Assembly: GCF_003285015.1 (NCBI RefSeq)
Contig: NZ_QMFB01000026.1
Location: 42,234-106,233 of the forward strand
Direction of reading: 5' to 3'
DNA length: 64,000 nt
DNA from: Paenibacillus contaminans
GTDB lineage: Bacteria; Bacillota; Bacilli; Paenibacillales; NBRC-103111
Position 1 is the stretch's first letter, and every line of letters begins with the position of its first letter. The notes under the pieces were generated by a model. That model saw only the letters and a list, made by a program, of their open reading frames with translations, searched no databases and had not been told where the DNA came from. This document shows positions 51,531-59,990 of the stretch, in pieces. The translations under genes were made by a program, and so were the position numbers.

Positions 51531-51769
51531 TTCCGTTCGCCAACACTTGGCCTTACGAGACGATCGGGCAAGATGTTTATGTGCAGGAGTGCCCGTTCTG
51601 CCAGACTGCCAACGTTATGCTGAGGATGAAGAAGGACGAGCTTCAGGAAATCCGGGACGGACGCAAAAAGCTGCTCATATTCCCATGCTGCCATAATAAA
51701 ATGACTGTCGTCGATAACGACAACGATTATTTGCTCAGCGACCGGCCCGTAAGGAGCAAACGGAAGTAA
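51527..51769 (+). CDS. Small Cys-containing protein coupled to the YycC-like gene
   Basis: The 80-residue product has CPFC near residue 22 and CCH near residue 54, spaced as in a small zinc-binding domain, and ends in a basic tail. I do not recognise the family with certainty. Its ATG overlaps the previous stop. A bidirectional terminator follows. Confidence 0.75.
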   Translation: MIPFANTWPYETIGQDVYVQECPFCQTANVMLRMKKDELQEIRDGRKKLLIFPCCHNKMTVVDNDNDYLLSDRPVRSKRK

Positions 51770-51786
51770 GGAGCAGCGTCAAACGC

Positions 51787-51830
51787 AAAAAAAGCATCCA
51801 TCCCGCAACTTCGGGACGCGATGCTTTTTT
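51787..51830. terminator. Bidirectional terminator
   Basis: AAAAAAAGCATC pairs with GATGCTTTTTT, with an inner CCCG/CGGG stem, between convergent genes. Confidence 0.92.
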
Positions 51831-51856
51831 GAGTGTATGGAAACCTATCCGTAAGG

Positions 51857-52561
51857 CTATTTTTGCTGCTTCATTTCCTCCGGCAGATCGATCTGCGCAG
51901 CGAGCATCTCTTCGCGCGTAATGGCCCATTGCTCGCGGCTGGCGCGAATCATGCCGGAATCCATAATTTTCTTGTCGTTGATCACTTTGCCGAACCATTT
52001 GACCGCATCCTGATAACGGCCTGTCCGCCGGCTCAGCTCCCCTATCAAATACATGAGCCTGGCATTGTTCACATCCGCGCCTTCCGTCTCGTAAACCTTA
52101 ACGTAAGCGTTCAAGGCATGTTCCAAAAATCGCCGCTCCTGCTCCGCATCTTCCTTCTCCCGCCAAAGCCAAGCGATATGATGAAGCATGCCTGCAATAA
52201 TCCGGTCCTTCTCCTGCTTAATCTGCGCGCATAACAGCGCCAGCTTGAACGTCTGCATCGCCTCGTCCCAGCCGCGTTTGCCGCCGTAATCCCTCATCGA
52301 CCAATTGATTCTAACCCGTTCCTCGAATGTCTTCCGGTGCGAAGCGACGAACCGGTCGGAGAAATTCTCCGTGCTGGCGAACCCGCAAACGGGACATACC
52401 CGAACCACGTAATAATCCGGATTCACTTCTTTATATCTTAAATAAAAATCCGTATCGCTGCCGCTTGCTTTTTTGAAGCTTGGCCGAACGCGCGACGTTT
52501 CAAAAACGCTTTCGCAATACATGCAAGTTACTTTCGTCTGGAATAAAGGGTCGAGTGACAT
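51857..52561 (-). CDS. DUF2225 family protein
   Basis: The 234-residue soluble protein begins with two CxxC-type knuckles (VTCMYCESVFETSRVRPS and VRVCPVCGFASTENF), separated by about 45 residues as in DUF2225. A helical, tetratricopeptide-like remainder follows (ALNAYVKVYETEG, LMYLIGELSRRTGRYQDAVKWFGKVI). Such proteins probably bind zinc and other proteins; their role is unknown. It is cotranscribable with the globin gene upstream, about 60 bp away. Confidence 0.88.
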   Translation of the reverse strand: MSLDPLFQTKVTCMYCESVFETSRVRPSFKKASGSDTDFYLRYKEVNPDYYVVRVCPVCGFASTENFSDRFVASHRKTFEERVRINWSMRDYGGKRGWDEAMQTFKLALLCAQIKQEKDRIIAGMLHHIAWLWREKEDAEQERRFLEHALNAYVKVYETEGADVNNARLMYLIGELSRRTGRYQDAVKWFGKVINDKKIMDSGMIRASREQWAITREEMLAAQIDLPEEMKQQK

Positions 52562-52621
52562 CTGCCAGCATCCTTTCGCGCAAACCGGAAATTATACAGT
52601 GTTTATTCAGGATTATGCAGA

Positions 52622-53020
52622 TTATTCGGTCGTATCGTCTTCCGTATTGACGAAATGGTAGGCAGGACCTTGCAGTCGTTCGAGCACTACCCGACGCAGC
52701 GTCGGATCGAGACCGATCTCTTCCAGCGCGGCGCCCATGCAGCTCAGCCATGCATTCGCACGCTTCGGAGTGATCGGAAACGGCATATGCCGCCCGCGCA
52801 TCATCGGATGGCCGTACATATCCGAGAACAGCGAAGGCCCGCCGAAAAATTGCGTCAGAAACATAAACTGCTTCTCCATGACCGGCATAATGTCTTCCGG
52901 AAATAACGGTCCCAGGTCGGGATGTGCCTGCACCCTCGGATAGAATGCTTCTACGATACGGCGAATCGTCCGTTCTCCGCCGATCGCTTCATATATAGTG
53001 GTATGATTCGTTTCGCTCAT
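52622..53020 (-). CDS. Group II truncated haemoglobin (YjbI-like)
   Basis: ATG 53020 (MSETNHTTIYEAIGGE, 132 residues) follows GCAGGAGAATGATCC and gives the length of B. subtilis YjbI; the longer frame adds no family sequence. Features of trHbO are present: IGGE start, AFYPRVQAHPDLGPLFP, FMFLTQFFGGP, and the proximal haem His in MYGHPMMRGRHMPF. It likely binds oxygen or handles peroxide/NO. A stationary role with the thiol-oxidative stress system is known for YjbI-type proteins, but no yjbH is seen here. Confidence 0.92.
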   Translation of the reverse strand: MSETNHTTIYEAIGGERTIRRIVEAFYPRVQAHPDLGPLFPEDIMPVMEKQFMFLTQFFGGPSLFSDMYGHPMMRGRHMPFPITPKRANAWLSCMGAALEEIGLDPTLRRVVLERLQGPAYHFVNTEDDTTE

Positions 53021-53190
53021 AGGATCATTCTCCTGCTTTAGAATCGTTGAAAAGCACAGTACATTTTTACTACGCCTATTCGTATTGTAGCATAAAGCGT
53101 CATGGATGTCCTTGTTCATTCATATTCATGAAGTGTAGTCTGTCCTGCGGAAAGCTGTATCCAAACGCGCACGGACAGCCGGGAGGTACC

Positions 53191-54465
53191 ATGATGCGCT
53201 TGAAGCCGTTTCATATCCTTGCGCTGGCTCTGCTTGCGATAGGCTTGTTCATGATCGTTTACCCTGCGGAGGGAACAGCCGCTGCAATGAGGGGTATTGT
53301 CATATGGTGGGACGTGTTGTTTCCGGCACTATTCCCGTTTTTGGTCATAGCCGAGATGATGCTCGGCCTCGGCCTTGTGCATTTTATCGGCATGCTGTTA
53401 GATCCGCTTATGAGGCCTTTGTTTCGCGTCCCCGGTATCGGCGGATTCGTAATGGCTATGGGCTTTGCATCCGGCTACCCGGTCGCCGCCCGTCTCACTT
53501 CCCAATTATGGGATCAGAAGCTGGTCAATCGCGAAGAAGGAGAACGCCTGGTCGCCTTCGCGACGACATCCGATCCCATCTTTATGATCGGCGCCGTATC
53601 CGTCGGATTTTTTCACGATGTCCGGCTGGCCGTCGTGCTCGCTTCCGCTCATTACGGCAGCGCCGTGCTGCTTGGTTTACTTATGCGGTTTCACGGCAGA
53701 GACAAGAAGGCCGGATATGAAGCCGCCGCAAGATCGGCAATCGTCGGACGTAAGCGGTCGAAAACGAGTCCCTCTCTGCTCAAACGCGCTCTCCATGCCA
53801 TGCACGAGGCTAGACTTCGTGACGGACGCGCATTAGGCACGATGCTGAATCAAGCTGTCAAAATCGCCATTCAGCTCATTATGGTCATCGGCGGGTTAGT
53901 CGTATTTTTCTCCGTCGTGCTGGAAGCGATGCGCATTACTCACCTTATGGAGTACGTCTCAATCGCGATCGGTTCTTTGCTCGGACTGTTCGGTTTGCCC
54001 CAGCCTTTGGCGGCTGCCATCATCAACGGCATGTTCGAAGTTACGCTTGGAGCGAAAGCTGCCGGCGCGGGAGGCGCCGCCATTCCCTTGGCTTATAAAG
54101 CAGCGGTTTGCGCATTCGTGCTATCCTGGGCCGGTTTATCCGTACATGCTCAAATCGTCAGCTTGCTCTACCGAACTCCTTTTCGCTATACACCTTTCGC
54201 TTTAGCCCGAGTCCTGCACGGCTTCCTGTCGGCCGGGGCCGTCCTACTGCTGTGGGATTGGCTCAAGCCCGCTCAAGCTCCGGATCTGACGGCGTTCGCT
54301 CCTTTTGCAAAAACCGCGAGCCCTTCCCTTCTCGGATGGGGTGCTTCGCTGCCTGCCTCGCTGCTGCTGTTGGCGGCAATATGCGCCGGACTTCTCGCTC
54401 TTGCAATCGGTGTTGCCACCTTCAAAAGGATTCGCAGCCTGATCGGCAAACATTTCTTTTCCTGA
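53191..54465 (+). CDS. ylbJ: Sporulation integral membrane protein YlbJ
   Basis: ATG 53191 (MMRLKPFHIL, 424 residues) follows CCGGGAGGTACC; the longer upstream frame is not membrane-like. The protein has eight or more hydrophobic segments and the family motifs WWDVLFPALFPFLVIAEMMLGLG, MGFASGYPVAARLTSQL and FATTSDPIFMIGAVSVGFF, seen also in SpoIIM/nucleoside-gate proteins. YlbJ is needed for spore formation and coat integrity in Bacillus. It is divergent from the globin gene. Confidence 0.93.
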   Translation: MMRLKPFHILALALLAIGLFMIVYPAEGTAAAMRGIVIWWDVLFPALFPFLVIAEMMLGLGLVHFIGMLLDPLMRPLFRVPGIGGFVMAMGFASGYPVAARLTSQLWDQKLVNREEGERLVAFATTSDPIFMIGAVSVGFFHDVRLAVVLASAHYGSAVLLGLLMRFHGRDKKAGYEAAARSAIVGRKRSKTSPSLLKRALHAMHEARLRDGRALGTMLNQAVKIAIQLIMVIGGLVVFFSVVLEAMRITHLMEYVSIAIGSLLGLFGLPQPLAAAIINGMFEVTLGAKAAGAGGAAIPLAYKAAVCAFVLSWAGLSVHAQIVSLLYRTPFRYTPFALARVLHGFLSAGAVLLLWDWLKPAQAPDLTAFAPFAKTASPSLLGWGASLPASLLLLAAICAGLLALAIGVATFKRIRSLIGKHFFS

Positions 54466-54592
54466 CCCTGTCATAATATATAGGTGCTTCTCAGCTTGCG
54501 AAACGCGATATAGCATTGTTTTCTAAAACTTTATTGTTTATTATAAAATTAGTCCATCCGACGGATGGAAACTCCAACAACCTGGTGATCCT

Positions 54593-55270
54593 ATGAAATG
54601 GAACGACGTTCTTAAGCAAGATATGGTCATACCCGAAACCGACTGCCAGCTGATTATCGTCGGCGAGACGAAAGAGGGCGGGCCTTTCTGCTACGAAGAT
54701 AGCTTTCGCATCGAGAAGGTGACCGAAACGCAGCTAACGGTCGGCTTCGATATTCGTGCGCAAAATCCGTTTGACCGATTGGAGCATGTCACCTTCGTAG
54801 AATACTCGTTCCGCGAGCGCGGCGTCCAATTTTACTCATTCGTTCAACTGCTCAACCTGGAAACGCGCAAAAACAAATGCATACTGACGCTAACCGCGCC
54901 GGATGAGATGCATCTTTTTCAAAACCGCAGGTATAGCCGGATTACGCTGCCCGCCAAAACGCCGGTAATGTGCAAAATCGTCGGCATACGTACCAATTCG
55001 GCGAAGCACGGGATCGCCTTCTCGGGCAATATGCTGGATCTATGTGCGGGAGGCATGGCATTCGTCACGAATTCACGCATGTTTAAATCGCTCTTTTTAG
55101 AGGCTTCCTTTCATCTGCCCGATATTGAAGAGAAATTTTCCGTTTCGGGCGAGGTGATCCGCGTCACGCCGTACAGCATCGACTCCTACCGCGTAGCCGT
55201 TGAATTCCGCGATACGCCGAAAGAGCTGCTGCAGTGCATTGACGAGTATTGCGTTAACCGTGGGAATTAG
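54593..55270 (+). CDS. PilZ-domain c-di-GMP receptor-like protein (YcgR/YpfA type)
   Basis: The 225-residue protein has an N-terminal YcgR-like beta domain (about 1-105) and a PilZ domain. The c-di-GMP arginine motif is NRRYSRITLP (about 117), but the second motif reads LDLCAGGMAF, so Cys stands where D/NxSxxG normally has Ser. Such proteins slow or redirect flagellar motors when c-di-GMP is high. The ribosome site is weak (GGTGATCC), and a CCATCC/GGATGG hairpin at 54554-54568 lies close upstream. It sits between ylbJ and the NAD kinase gene. Confidence 0.88.
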   Translation: MKWNDVLKQDMVIPETDCQLIIVGETKEGGPFCYEDSFRIEKVTETQLTVGFDIRAQNPFDRLEHVTFVEYSFRERGVQFYSFVQLLNLETRKNKCILTLTAPDEMHLFQNRRYSRITLPAKTPVMCKIVGIRTNSAKHGIAFSGNMLDLCAGGMAFVTNSRMFKSLFLEASFHLPDIEEKFSVSGEVIRVTPYSIDSYRVAVEFRDTPKELLQCIDEYCVNRGN

Positions 55271-55381
55271 CTTAAGCTTAGGACAAGCCTGCCGCCATGA
55301 AAGGTATCATTCAGCGGTGGTTATTTTTCCGGCATTCGTACATCACATCACTTGGCCCCGAGACAGAGGAGGATTTCCGTT

Positions 55382-56191
55382 TTGAACTATTACGTAGTGG
55401 ATCGCGGCGACGAAGCGTCTCTGCGGCTAGCCGAACATTTTCACAAGCTCGCTTCGAAGCACGGGATGATACTTGACGAGGGGAAGCCGGATATCGTTCT
55501 CTCGATCGGCGGCGACGGCACGATGCTGCATGCGTTTCATAAATTCATCAAGCAGATCGATCATATCGCTTTCGTCGGTATTCACACGGGACACCTCGGT
55601 TTTTTTGCCGACTGGAAGCCCGATGAGATCGAGCATCTTATGGCGCTTATCATTCAGCCGGCTCCGGCGAGCAAGCTGAAGATCGTTCAATACCCGCTGC
55701 TCGACATATTGATTACAACCGAGAACGGTACGGAATCCCACTTGGCGCTTAATGAATTCACGCTGAAGGGCGTCGAAAAGATGCTTGTGGCCCAGCTTAA
55801 CATCAACGACGAAATGTTCGAAATGTTCCGCGGCGACGGTATTTGTATCTCCACGCCTTCGGGCAGTACCGCTTATAATAAGAGCTTGGGCGGCGCGCTG
55901 CTGCATCCGGCCATCGAAGCGATACAGATCGCGGAGATCGCCTCGATCAACAACCGCGTTTACCGGACGCTCGGCTCTCCGATGATTTTGCCGAAGCATC
56001 ATCATTGCGATATTTATCCGAAGGGACACCATCAGTTCGTATTGTCGGTTGACCATAACCTTTCGCTCCGCAACGACGTCGTTTCCGTCCGCACGATGGT
56101 CTCGACGCAAAAAGTCCGGTTCGCCCGCTACCGCCCCTTTCCGTTCTGGGATCGTGTCCGCGAAGCGTTCATCGGATTCGAGGAAAAATAA
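55382..56191 (+). CDS. nadK: NAD kinase
   Basis: TTG 55382 (read MNYYVVDRGDEAS, 269 residues) is the best start: AGAGGAGG precedes it by about ten bases, and the length matches B. subtilis NadF (266). The enzyme phosphorylates NAD to NADP. Visible motifs are GGDGTM (about residue 44), LNEFTLKG (about 122) and CISTPSGSTAYNKSLGGA (about 155). It lies just downstream of the PilZ gene and ends at a strong terminator. Confidence 0.95.
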   Translation: MNYYVVDRGDEASLRLAEHFHKLASKHGMILDEGKPDIVLSIGGDGTMLHAFHKFIKQIDHIAFVGIHTGHLGFFADWKPDEIEHLMALIIQPAPASKLKIVQYPLLDILITTENGTESHLALNEFTLKGVEKMLVAQLNINDEMFEMFRGDGICISTPSGSTAYNKSLGGALLHPAIEAIQIAEIASINNRVYRTLGSPMILPKHHHCDIYPKGHHQFVLSVDHNLSLRNDVVSVRTMVSTQKVRFARYRPFPFWDRVREAFIGFEEK

Positions 56192-56223
56192 CAAGCAAGC
56201 AGGCATCCCCTGCTTGTTTTTTT
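56191..56223 (+). terminator. Terminator of nadK
   Basis: AACAAGCAAGCAGG pairs with the CCTGCTTGTT segment, followed by a run of seven T residues. Confidence 0.88.
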
Positions 56224-56325
56224 ATAGGCGTTTTCTACCACTCGAAAACCGGTGCAGTATGGTAAGGTAGTGGCATGACCTGGCTCGTGCCGGGCGAATG
56301 TCGGAAGAACGGAGCGAAATGAAGG

Positions 56326-56745
56326 ATGGAACTATCCATTACGAACGATCTGAGCGCCGAAGATAAAGCGTATGTAAGAAACAAGTTGATCGAGTTTAAT
56401 TACAGGCATTTTCCCGATGAGTTAAAGAGCAGGTATCAAGAACTGAGTTTGTTTTTGAAGAACGAATGCGGACAAATATACGGCGGGATCGTCGGCGAAA
56501 TATGCTGGAACTGGCTCGAGGTGCATTATTTGTTCGTCGATGAGGAGCTTCGTCATCTCGGTTATGGCACAAAGCTTCTGTCTGAAGCCGAACGTATCGC
56601 CAAAGCGAAAAAATGCGATTTCATCAAGCTCGATACGTTAAGCTTTCAAGCATTGGATTTTTACCTGAAGCAAGGGTTCGAGGTATACGGAACGATACCG
56701 AATGCCGGCGGCTTTACGCACTACTATTTGAAGAAGGATATTTGA
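56326..56745 (+). CDS. GNAT family N-acetyltransferase
   Basis: The 139-residue protein has the GNAT core: strand IYGGIVGEICWNWLEVHYLFVDEEL, then acetyl-CoA-binding motif A as RHLGYGTKLL (RxxGxG), and the C-terminal motif B region ALDFYLKQGFEVYG. It would acetylate an amine on an unknown small molecule or protein. It is monocistronic. Confidence 0.9.
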   Translation: MELSITNDLSAEDKAYVRNKLIEFNYRHFPDELKSRYQELSLFLKNECGQIYGGIVGEICWNWLEVHYLFVDEELRHLGYGTKLLSEAERIAKAKKCDFIKLDTLSFQALDFYLKQGFEVYGTIPNAGGFTHYYLKKDI

Positions 56746-56796
56746 GCTGAGCCGGAGGAGTGGCGCCATGCTTGCCGCAGCAATTTTCCGCAAAGC

Positions 56797-56828
56797 AAAA
56801 AATCCGGAAGCATATCTGCGTTCCGGAT
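56797..56828 (-). terminator. Terminator of the small membrane protein gene
   Basis: On the minus strand ATCCGGAA pairs with TTCCGGAT, followed by TTTTT. Confidence 0.85.
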
Positions 56829-56899
56829 CGGGGTTACAGCGGTCTGCGGCTGACAGCCGATACGTATATCCACATGGGAGCTGCGCGGAGCAGAATGGT

Positions 56900-57205
56900 T
56901 TAGTACGTTCTTCCGTACGTCTCCTTCTTGGCCGCGTCGATCAGCAGCAGAAGAGCCGAAATAAGATGCATGATCATCCCGACAAAAGGAATCCATGCGA
57001 TGCATGAAGTAATGATGCCCACAATGCTTCCCGTTTTGCCGGACTTCTCGTTGACCGAGATGACCAGCGTAACGATGTGCAGAACAAGCATGATTATAAG
57101 CGGGACCCACGAAAGAGAGATCACGATCAGGCCGCCCAGGAAAGGGATGCCCAATATCGCTTCCATCACCCCGGTAATCCACTTCATCAGCTTCGATGTC
57201 GACAT
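56900..57205 (-). CDS. Small hypothetical membrane protein
   Basis: The 101-residue protein has three hydrophobic segments (ILGIPFLGGLIVISLSWVPLIIMLVLHIVTLVISV and IVGIITSCIAWIPFVGMIMHLISALLLLI) and short charged ends. ATG 57205 follows AGCAAGGAGGCGAACG. I do not recognise it beyond similarity in style to DUF4064-like small membrane proteins. It is monocistronic. Confidence 0.75.
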   Translation of the reverse strand: MSTSKLMKWITGVMEAILGIPFLGGLIVISLSWVPLIIMLVLHIVTLVISVNEKSGKTGSIVGIITSCIAWIPFVGMIMHLISALLLLIDAAKKETYGRTY

Positions 57206-57514
57206 TTGCGTTCGCCTCCTTGCTAATTGCTTATGGTATCAACCATTAGCATATGTAGGAAAAGCCGCTCTATGCCGGCAACCGCTAAAATTATGCGCAA
57301 GCCTGGTAAAGGGCTGCCGAGCTGCTCTTCCCGCTAAACAGCTGCATTCTCGCCGACGGCTTTCAGCGACATTCCGTCGGCGTTACTCCGCAATGGATTT
57401 GAAGATGTGATTGAAGAACGGCAAGATTGAAAACGAACTTCATCCAAAATCCGATTACCGATTCCGATAGGCCAAGAAGGTTTCCGGCTATATGGATTGT
57501 AATGGCGCACTACG

Positions 57515-57549
57515 AAAAAAGGGCTGCACTGTATGAGGCAACCCTTTTG
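57515..57549 (-). terminator. Terminator of the yutD-adaptor operon
   Basis: On the minus strand GGGTTGC pairs with GCAGCCC (one mismatch) and is followed by TTTTTT. The remaining 57206-57514 holds a CGCCGACGG/CCGTCGGCG hairpin near 57352-57383 and no gene that I can support. Confidence 0.85.
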
Positions 57550-57552
57550 CTA

Positions 57553-58578
57553 TTACCGGTTCATGATGATCTGCTGACCCTCGGCAAGCCCTTTCTTGAT
57601 TTCAACCTCCGTCGATGTCACAAGACCTTTGACAACGTCGACCTCCTTGCGGTTCTCTCCTTCGATAATATGCACGAAGTCCCGCCCCTGGTAAGAGCGC
57701 AGCGCCACCCTCGGAATTTTGACGACGTCGTTTTTTTCGGCCAGCACTAGCTTGAAATGCACGTTATCGCCGAATGCGAAGTCAGACGATACGGAATCAA
57801 ACTCGAAAAGCAGCGTGCGGGCGTTTTGATCGGCAACGGCTTGATCCAGCGTAAACGGTGCAGACGAAGGGCTTTGCTTAACGACGCCCGTAACCGTTTG
57901 GTCCCGAACCGTCAGTTCGACCGGCATGCCTTTCTCGATTTCGGTCAGGTTCGTCAGGGAACCCTGCGGAGTTGAATAACGAACTTGCAGAGCCCCCTCA
58001 TTCGCTATACCGACGACATCCTGATAAGCGACCGCTCTATCGCCCGGGCGAAGGAAATCGACGAATGTGACGACCCCGTCTATCGGAGCGATCAGCTTCA
58101 GCTTTTCTTTACGCGCTTCCATGCCCGCAAGACGCATCTCCTCAATCTGCACGTTCATTACGGCGATTTTGGTTTCGTCGGCTGAATCGCCGCTTCGAAC
58201 CTTGTCCATCTCCACTCTAACGGCTTCCAACGCCAGTTGCTGCTTTTTCAGATCGAGCTCCAGCGATTGCGGATCAAGCGTCATCAGCACGTCGCCCTTC
58301 TTCACGCGGTCGCCGGCTTTGACCTGTACCGATGCGATTTTGCCGTCAATCGTATATTTTACAAACTCGGTGTTAGCCGGCACGATAACGCCTGTACCAT
58401 GGATCTCGTTAGAAAGATGGCCTTTGCTTACCTCCAACAATTCAACCTTGTCCTTGACCGGCGGCAGCAGTTCAGGCTTCGCCTCTTCATGTACCGGAAT
58501 CAATCCGCATCCGGACATAAGCAGCATGGCTGCCAATATCGTTCCCGCTTTCGTTCCGTTTCTCCGCTTCTTCCCCAC
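57553..58578 (-). CDS. Efflux adaptor (HlyD/RND membrane-fusion) lipoprotein
   Basis: GTG 58578 follows AACGGAGGCGACGCA and gives 341 residues; the longer frame runs through the tail of yutD in another frame. A lipoprotein signal ends in LLMSGCG. Then come the barrel-sandwich halves (IASVQVKAGDRVKKGDVLMTLDP and LIAPIDGVVTFVDFLRPGDRA), flanking a short coiled coil. A beta-barrel domain and a membrane-proximal domain (VALRSYQGRDFVHIIEG, VDVVKGLVTSTEVEIKKGL) complete it. Such adaptors work with MacB-like ABC or other exporters, but none is adjacent, so it is an orphan here. It begins 13 bp after yutD. Confidence 0.9.
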   Translation of the reverse strand: MGKKRRNGTKAGTILAAMLLMSGCGLIPVHEEAKPELLPPVKDKVELLEVSKGHLSNEIHGTGVIVPANTEFVKYTIDGKIASVQVKAGDRVKKGDVLMTLDPQSLELDLKKQQLALEAVRVEMDKVRSGDSADETKIAVMNVQIEEMRLAGMEARKEKLKLIAPIDGVVTFVDFLRPGDRAVAYQDVVGIANEGALQVRYSTPQGSLTNLTEIEKGMPVELTVRDQTVTGVVKQSPSSAPFTLDQAVADQNARTLLFEFDSVSSDFAFGDNVHFKLVLAEKNDVVKIPRVALRSYQGRDFVHIIEGENRKEVDVVKGLVTSTEVEIKKGLAEGQQIIMNR

Positions 58579-58591
58579 TGCGTCGCCTCCG

Positions 58592-59416
58592 TTAAGGTCG
58601 GCCGGTCGTGCTGTTAGGCTGTGGCTGCTGGCCGCGTTGTTGATGCTTGCCGCCCGGCTGGCCGGGCCCCGATTGACCGCGAGACATTTGCTGCTTCGAC
58701 CCGTTCGCATGCTGCTTGCCTGACGAATGCTGCTCTTTCCCTTGCTGAAACTTCGGCTTCGCCGATTGATGCTCTCTGCCGGAGTGACCTTTATGCGAGC
58801 GCTCCTGGCGCTCGTGGTGCTGCTGATGGCGCTCACGCGGCTCTTTGTGCTCGCGCGGTTCGCGGACATGCTCGCGATGCGTTTCCTTCGGCTCTCTCTG
58901 AGCCGCGCGCTGATGATGTCTTTCGTCCCTGATATGCTCGCGCGGGGCGTCTCTGCCTTCCCTCTCGGGATTATCTTTCAAGCGCTCCGGGTCCTGGTTC
59001 TCCCGCGGCTCCTTCGTCCCTCTGCTGTTCCATTCCCGCGGAACGATTCCTTCTTGCGGCTCCTGCAGCTCGTCCGAGCCATTGCCGCCGTTTTGAAGCG
59101 GATGCTCGGCGAGCAGCTCGCCGTTCGCTTGACGGGCGTTTTTGACGTTCAGCTTCTCGATAATGAAATAAGCGCAGCCGAAGTTGCAATATTCGTTCAA
59201 ATAATCCTGAACCGTCGAAATCGAGAAATCCTTGCTGCCCTTCGCATTCGACTCTTTGAAAAATCCGCGCAGCCTCAGCTGATTGTAGCCCCAATCGCCG
59301 ACGACGTAATCATATCGTTCCAGCACGTCGCTGTACCGCTCGCGAAATGCCTCTAAATTCCAGCCATCCTTATTTTCGGCCAGCAGCTCGTACGTATTGC
59401 CACCAACATGATACAA
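58592..59416 (-). CDS. yutD: YutD family protein with long His/Arg/Glu/Gln-rich C-terminal tail
   Basis: The first ~95 residues of this 274-residue protein match YutD (NKDGWNLEAFRERYSDVLERYDYVVGDWGYNQLRLRGFF, DYLNEYCNFGCAYFIIEKL), itself of unknown function and about 100 residues long in Bacillus. The other ~180 residues are low-complexity, with repeated REH/EPKE/PREH and HQQHHERQER segments, and should be disordered and able to bind polyanions or metal (inference). yutD next to lipA is a conserved Bacillales arrangement. A tandem hairpin array lies just upstream. Confidence 0.85.
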   Translation of the reverse strand: MYHVGGNTYELLAENKDGWNLEAFRERYSDVLERYDYVVGDWGYNQLRLRGFFKESNAKGSKDFSISTVQDYLNEYCNFGCAYFIIEKLNVKNARQANGELLAEHPLQNGGNGSDELQEPQEGIVPREWNSRGTKEPRENQDPERLKDNPEREGRDAPREHIRDERHHQRAAQREPKETHREHVREPREHKEPRERHQQHHERQERSHKGHSGREHQSAKPKFQQGKEQHSSGKQHANGSKQQMSRGQSGPGQPGGKHQQRGQQPQPNSTTGRP

Positions 59417-59436
59417 ATGCTATCCCCCCATTCTCA

Positions 59437-59702
59437 ACCCCATAAAGTGAAGTGATGCTCCGATGCTTATTCCGAGTACTTTACGGGGAGCCCCGATTAC
59501 CCCATAAAGTGAAGTGATGCTCCGATGCTTATTCCGAGTACTTTACGGGGAGCCCCGGTTACCCCATAAAGTGAAGTGACGCTCCGATGCTTATTCCGAA
59601 TACTTTACGGGGAGCCCCGATTACCCCATAAAGTGAAGTGATGCTTCGAGGCTTATTCCGAGTACTTTACGGGGAGCCCCGATTACCCTGTAAAGTGAAG
59701 CG
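59437..59702. repeat. Tandem array of a 62-bp hairpin unit (four full copies and a partial fifth)
   Basis: Units start at 59437, 59499, 59561, 59623 and (partial) 59685, exactly 62 bp apart, with only a few substitutions. Within each unit CCCCATAAAGT near the start pairs with ACTTTACGGGG near the end, so every unit can fold into its own long hairpin. It occupies half of the 574-bp stretch 59417-59990 between yutD and lipA. No coding frame or spacer variation is present, so it is not a CRISPR array. Confidence 0.92.
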
Positions 59703-59714
59703 TAAGCTCGCCTC

Positions 59715-59900
59715 TAACTGGAAATCCTACAGCTAAATTTGCTCAAAACAGCTAAAAAATGCATTTAACGGGAATTTCTCCAGTTAATTTCGTTCCATTT
59801 CGCCCGTATTGAAGGTTTTCGCTAATTTACATGCAGAAAATCCATCTATTTATCAAATGAGGCACGAAACTAGAAAAATAGATGCACTTTTTCCATCTAT
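59715..59900. repeat. Two nested AT-rich inverted repeats between the tandem array and lipA
   Basis: TAACTGG near 59715 is inverted as CCAGTTA ending at 59786, with flanking similarity on both arms. A second pair, CATCTATTT (59843-59851) with AAATAGATG (about 59877-59885), follows, with another TTCCATCTAT copy near 59890. The structure resembles palindromic intergenic elements. The short rest up to lipA shows nothing further. Confidence 0.5.
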
Positions 59901-59990
59901 ATGCCCTAGAGATGCGCACGGTACTAGCTGAGCACTGCTTGCCCGATGCCCGATGACCAATCCGAGCGCTCAAATCCGCGCTTCCTACCG

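Noticed and set aside
59437..59702. CRISPR array
   Set aside because: The whole 62-bp period is repeated with no unique spacers, each unit is itself a long hairpin, and no cas genes are near.
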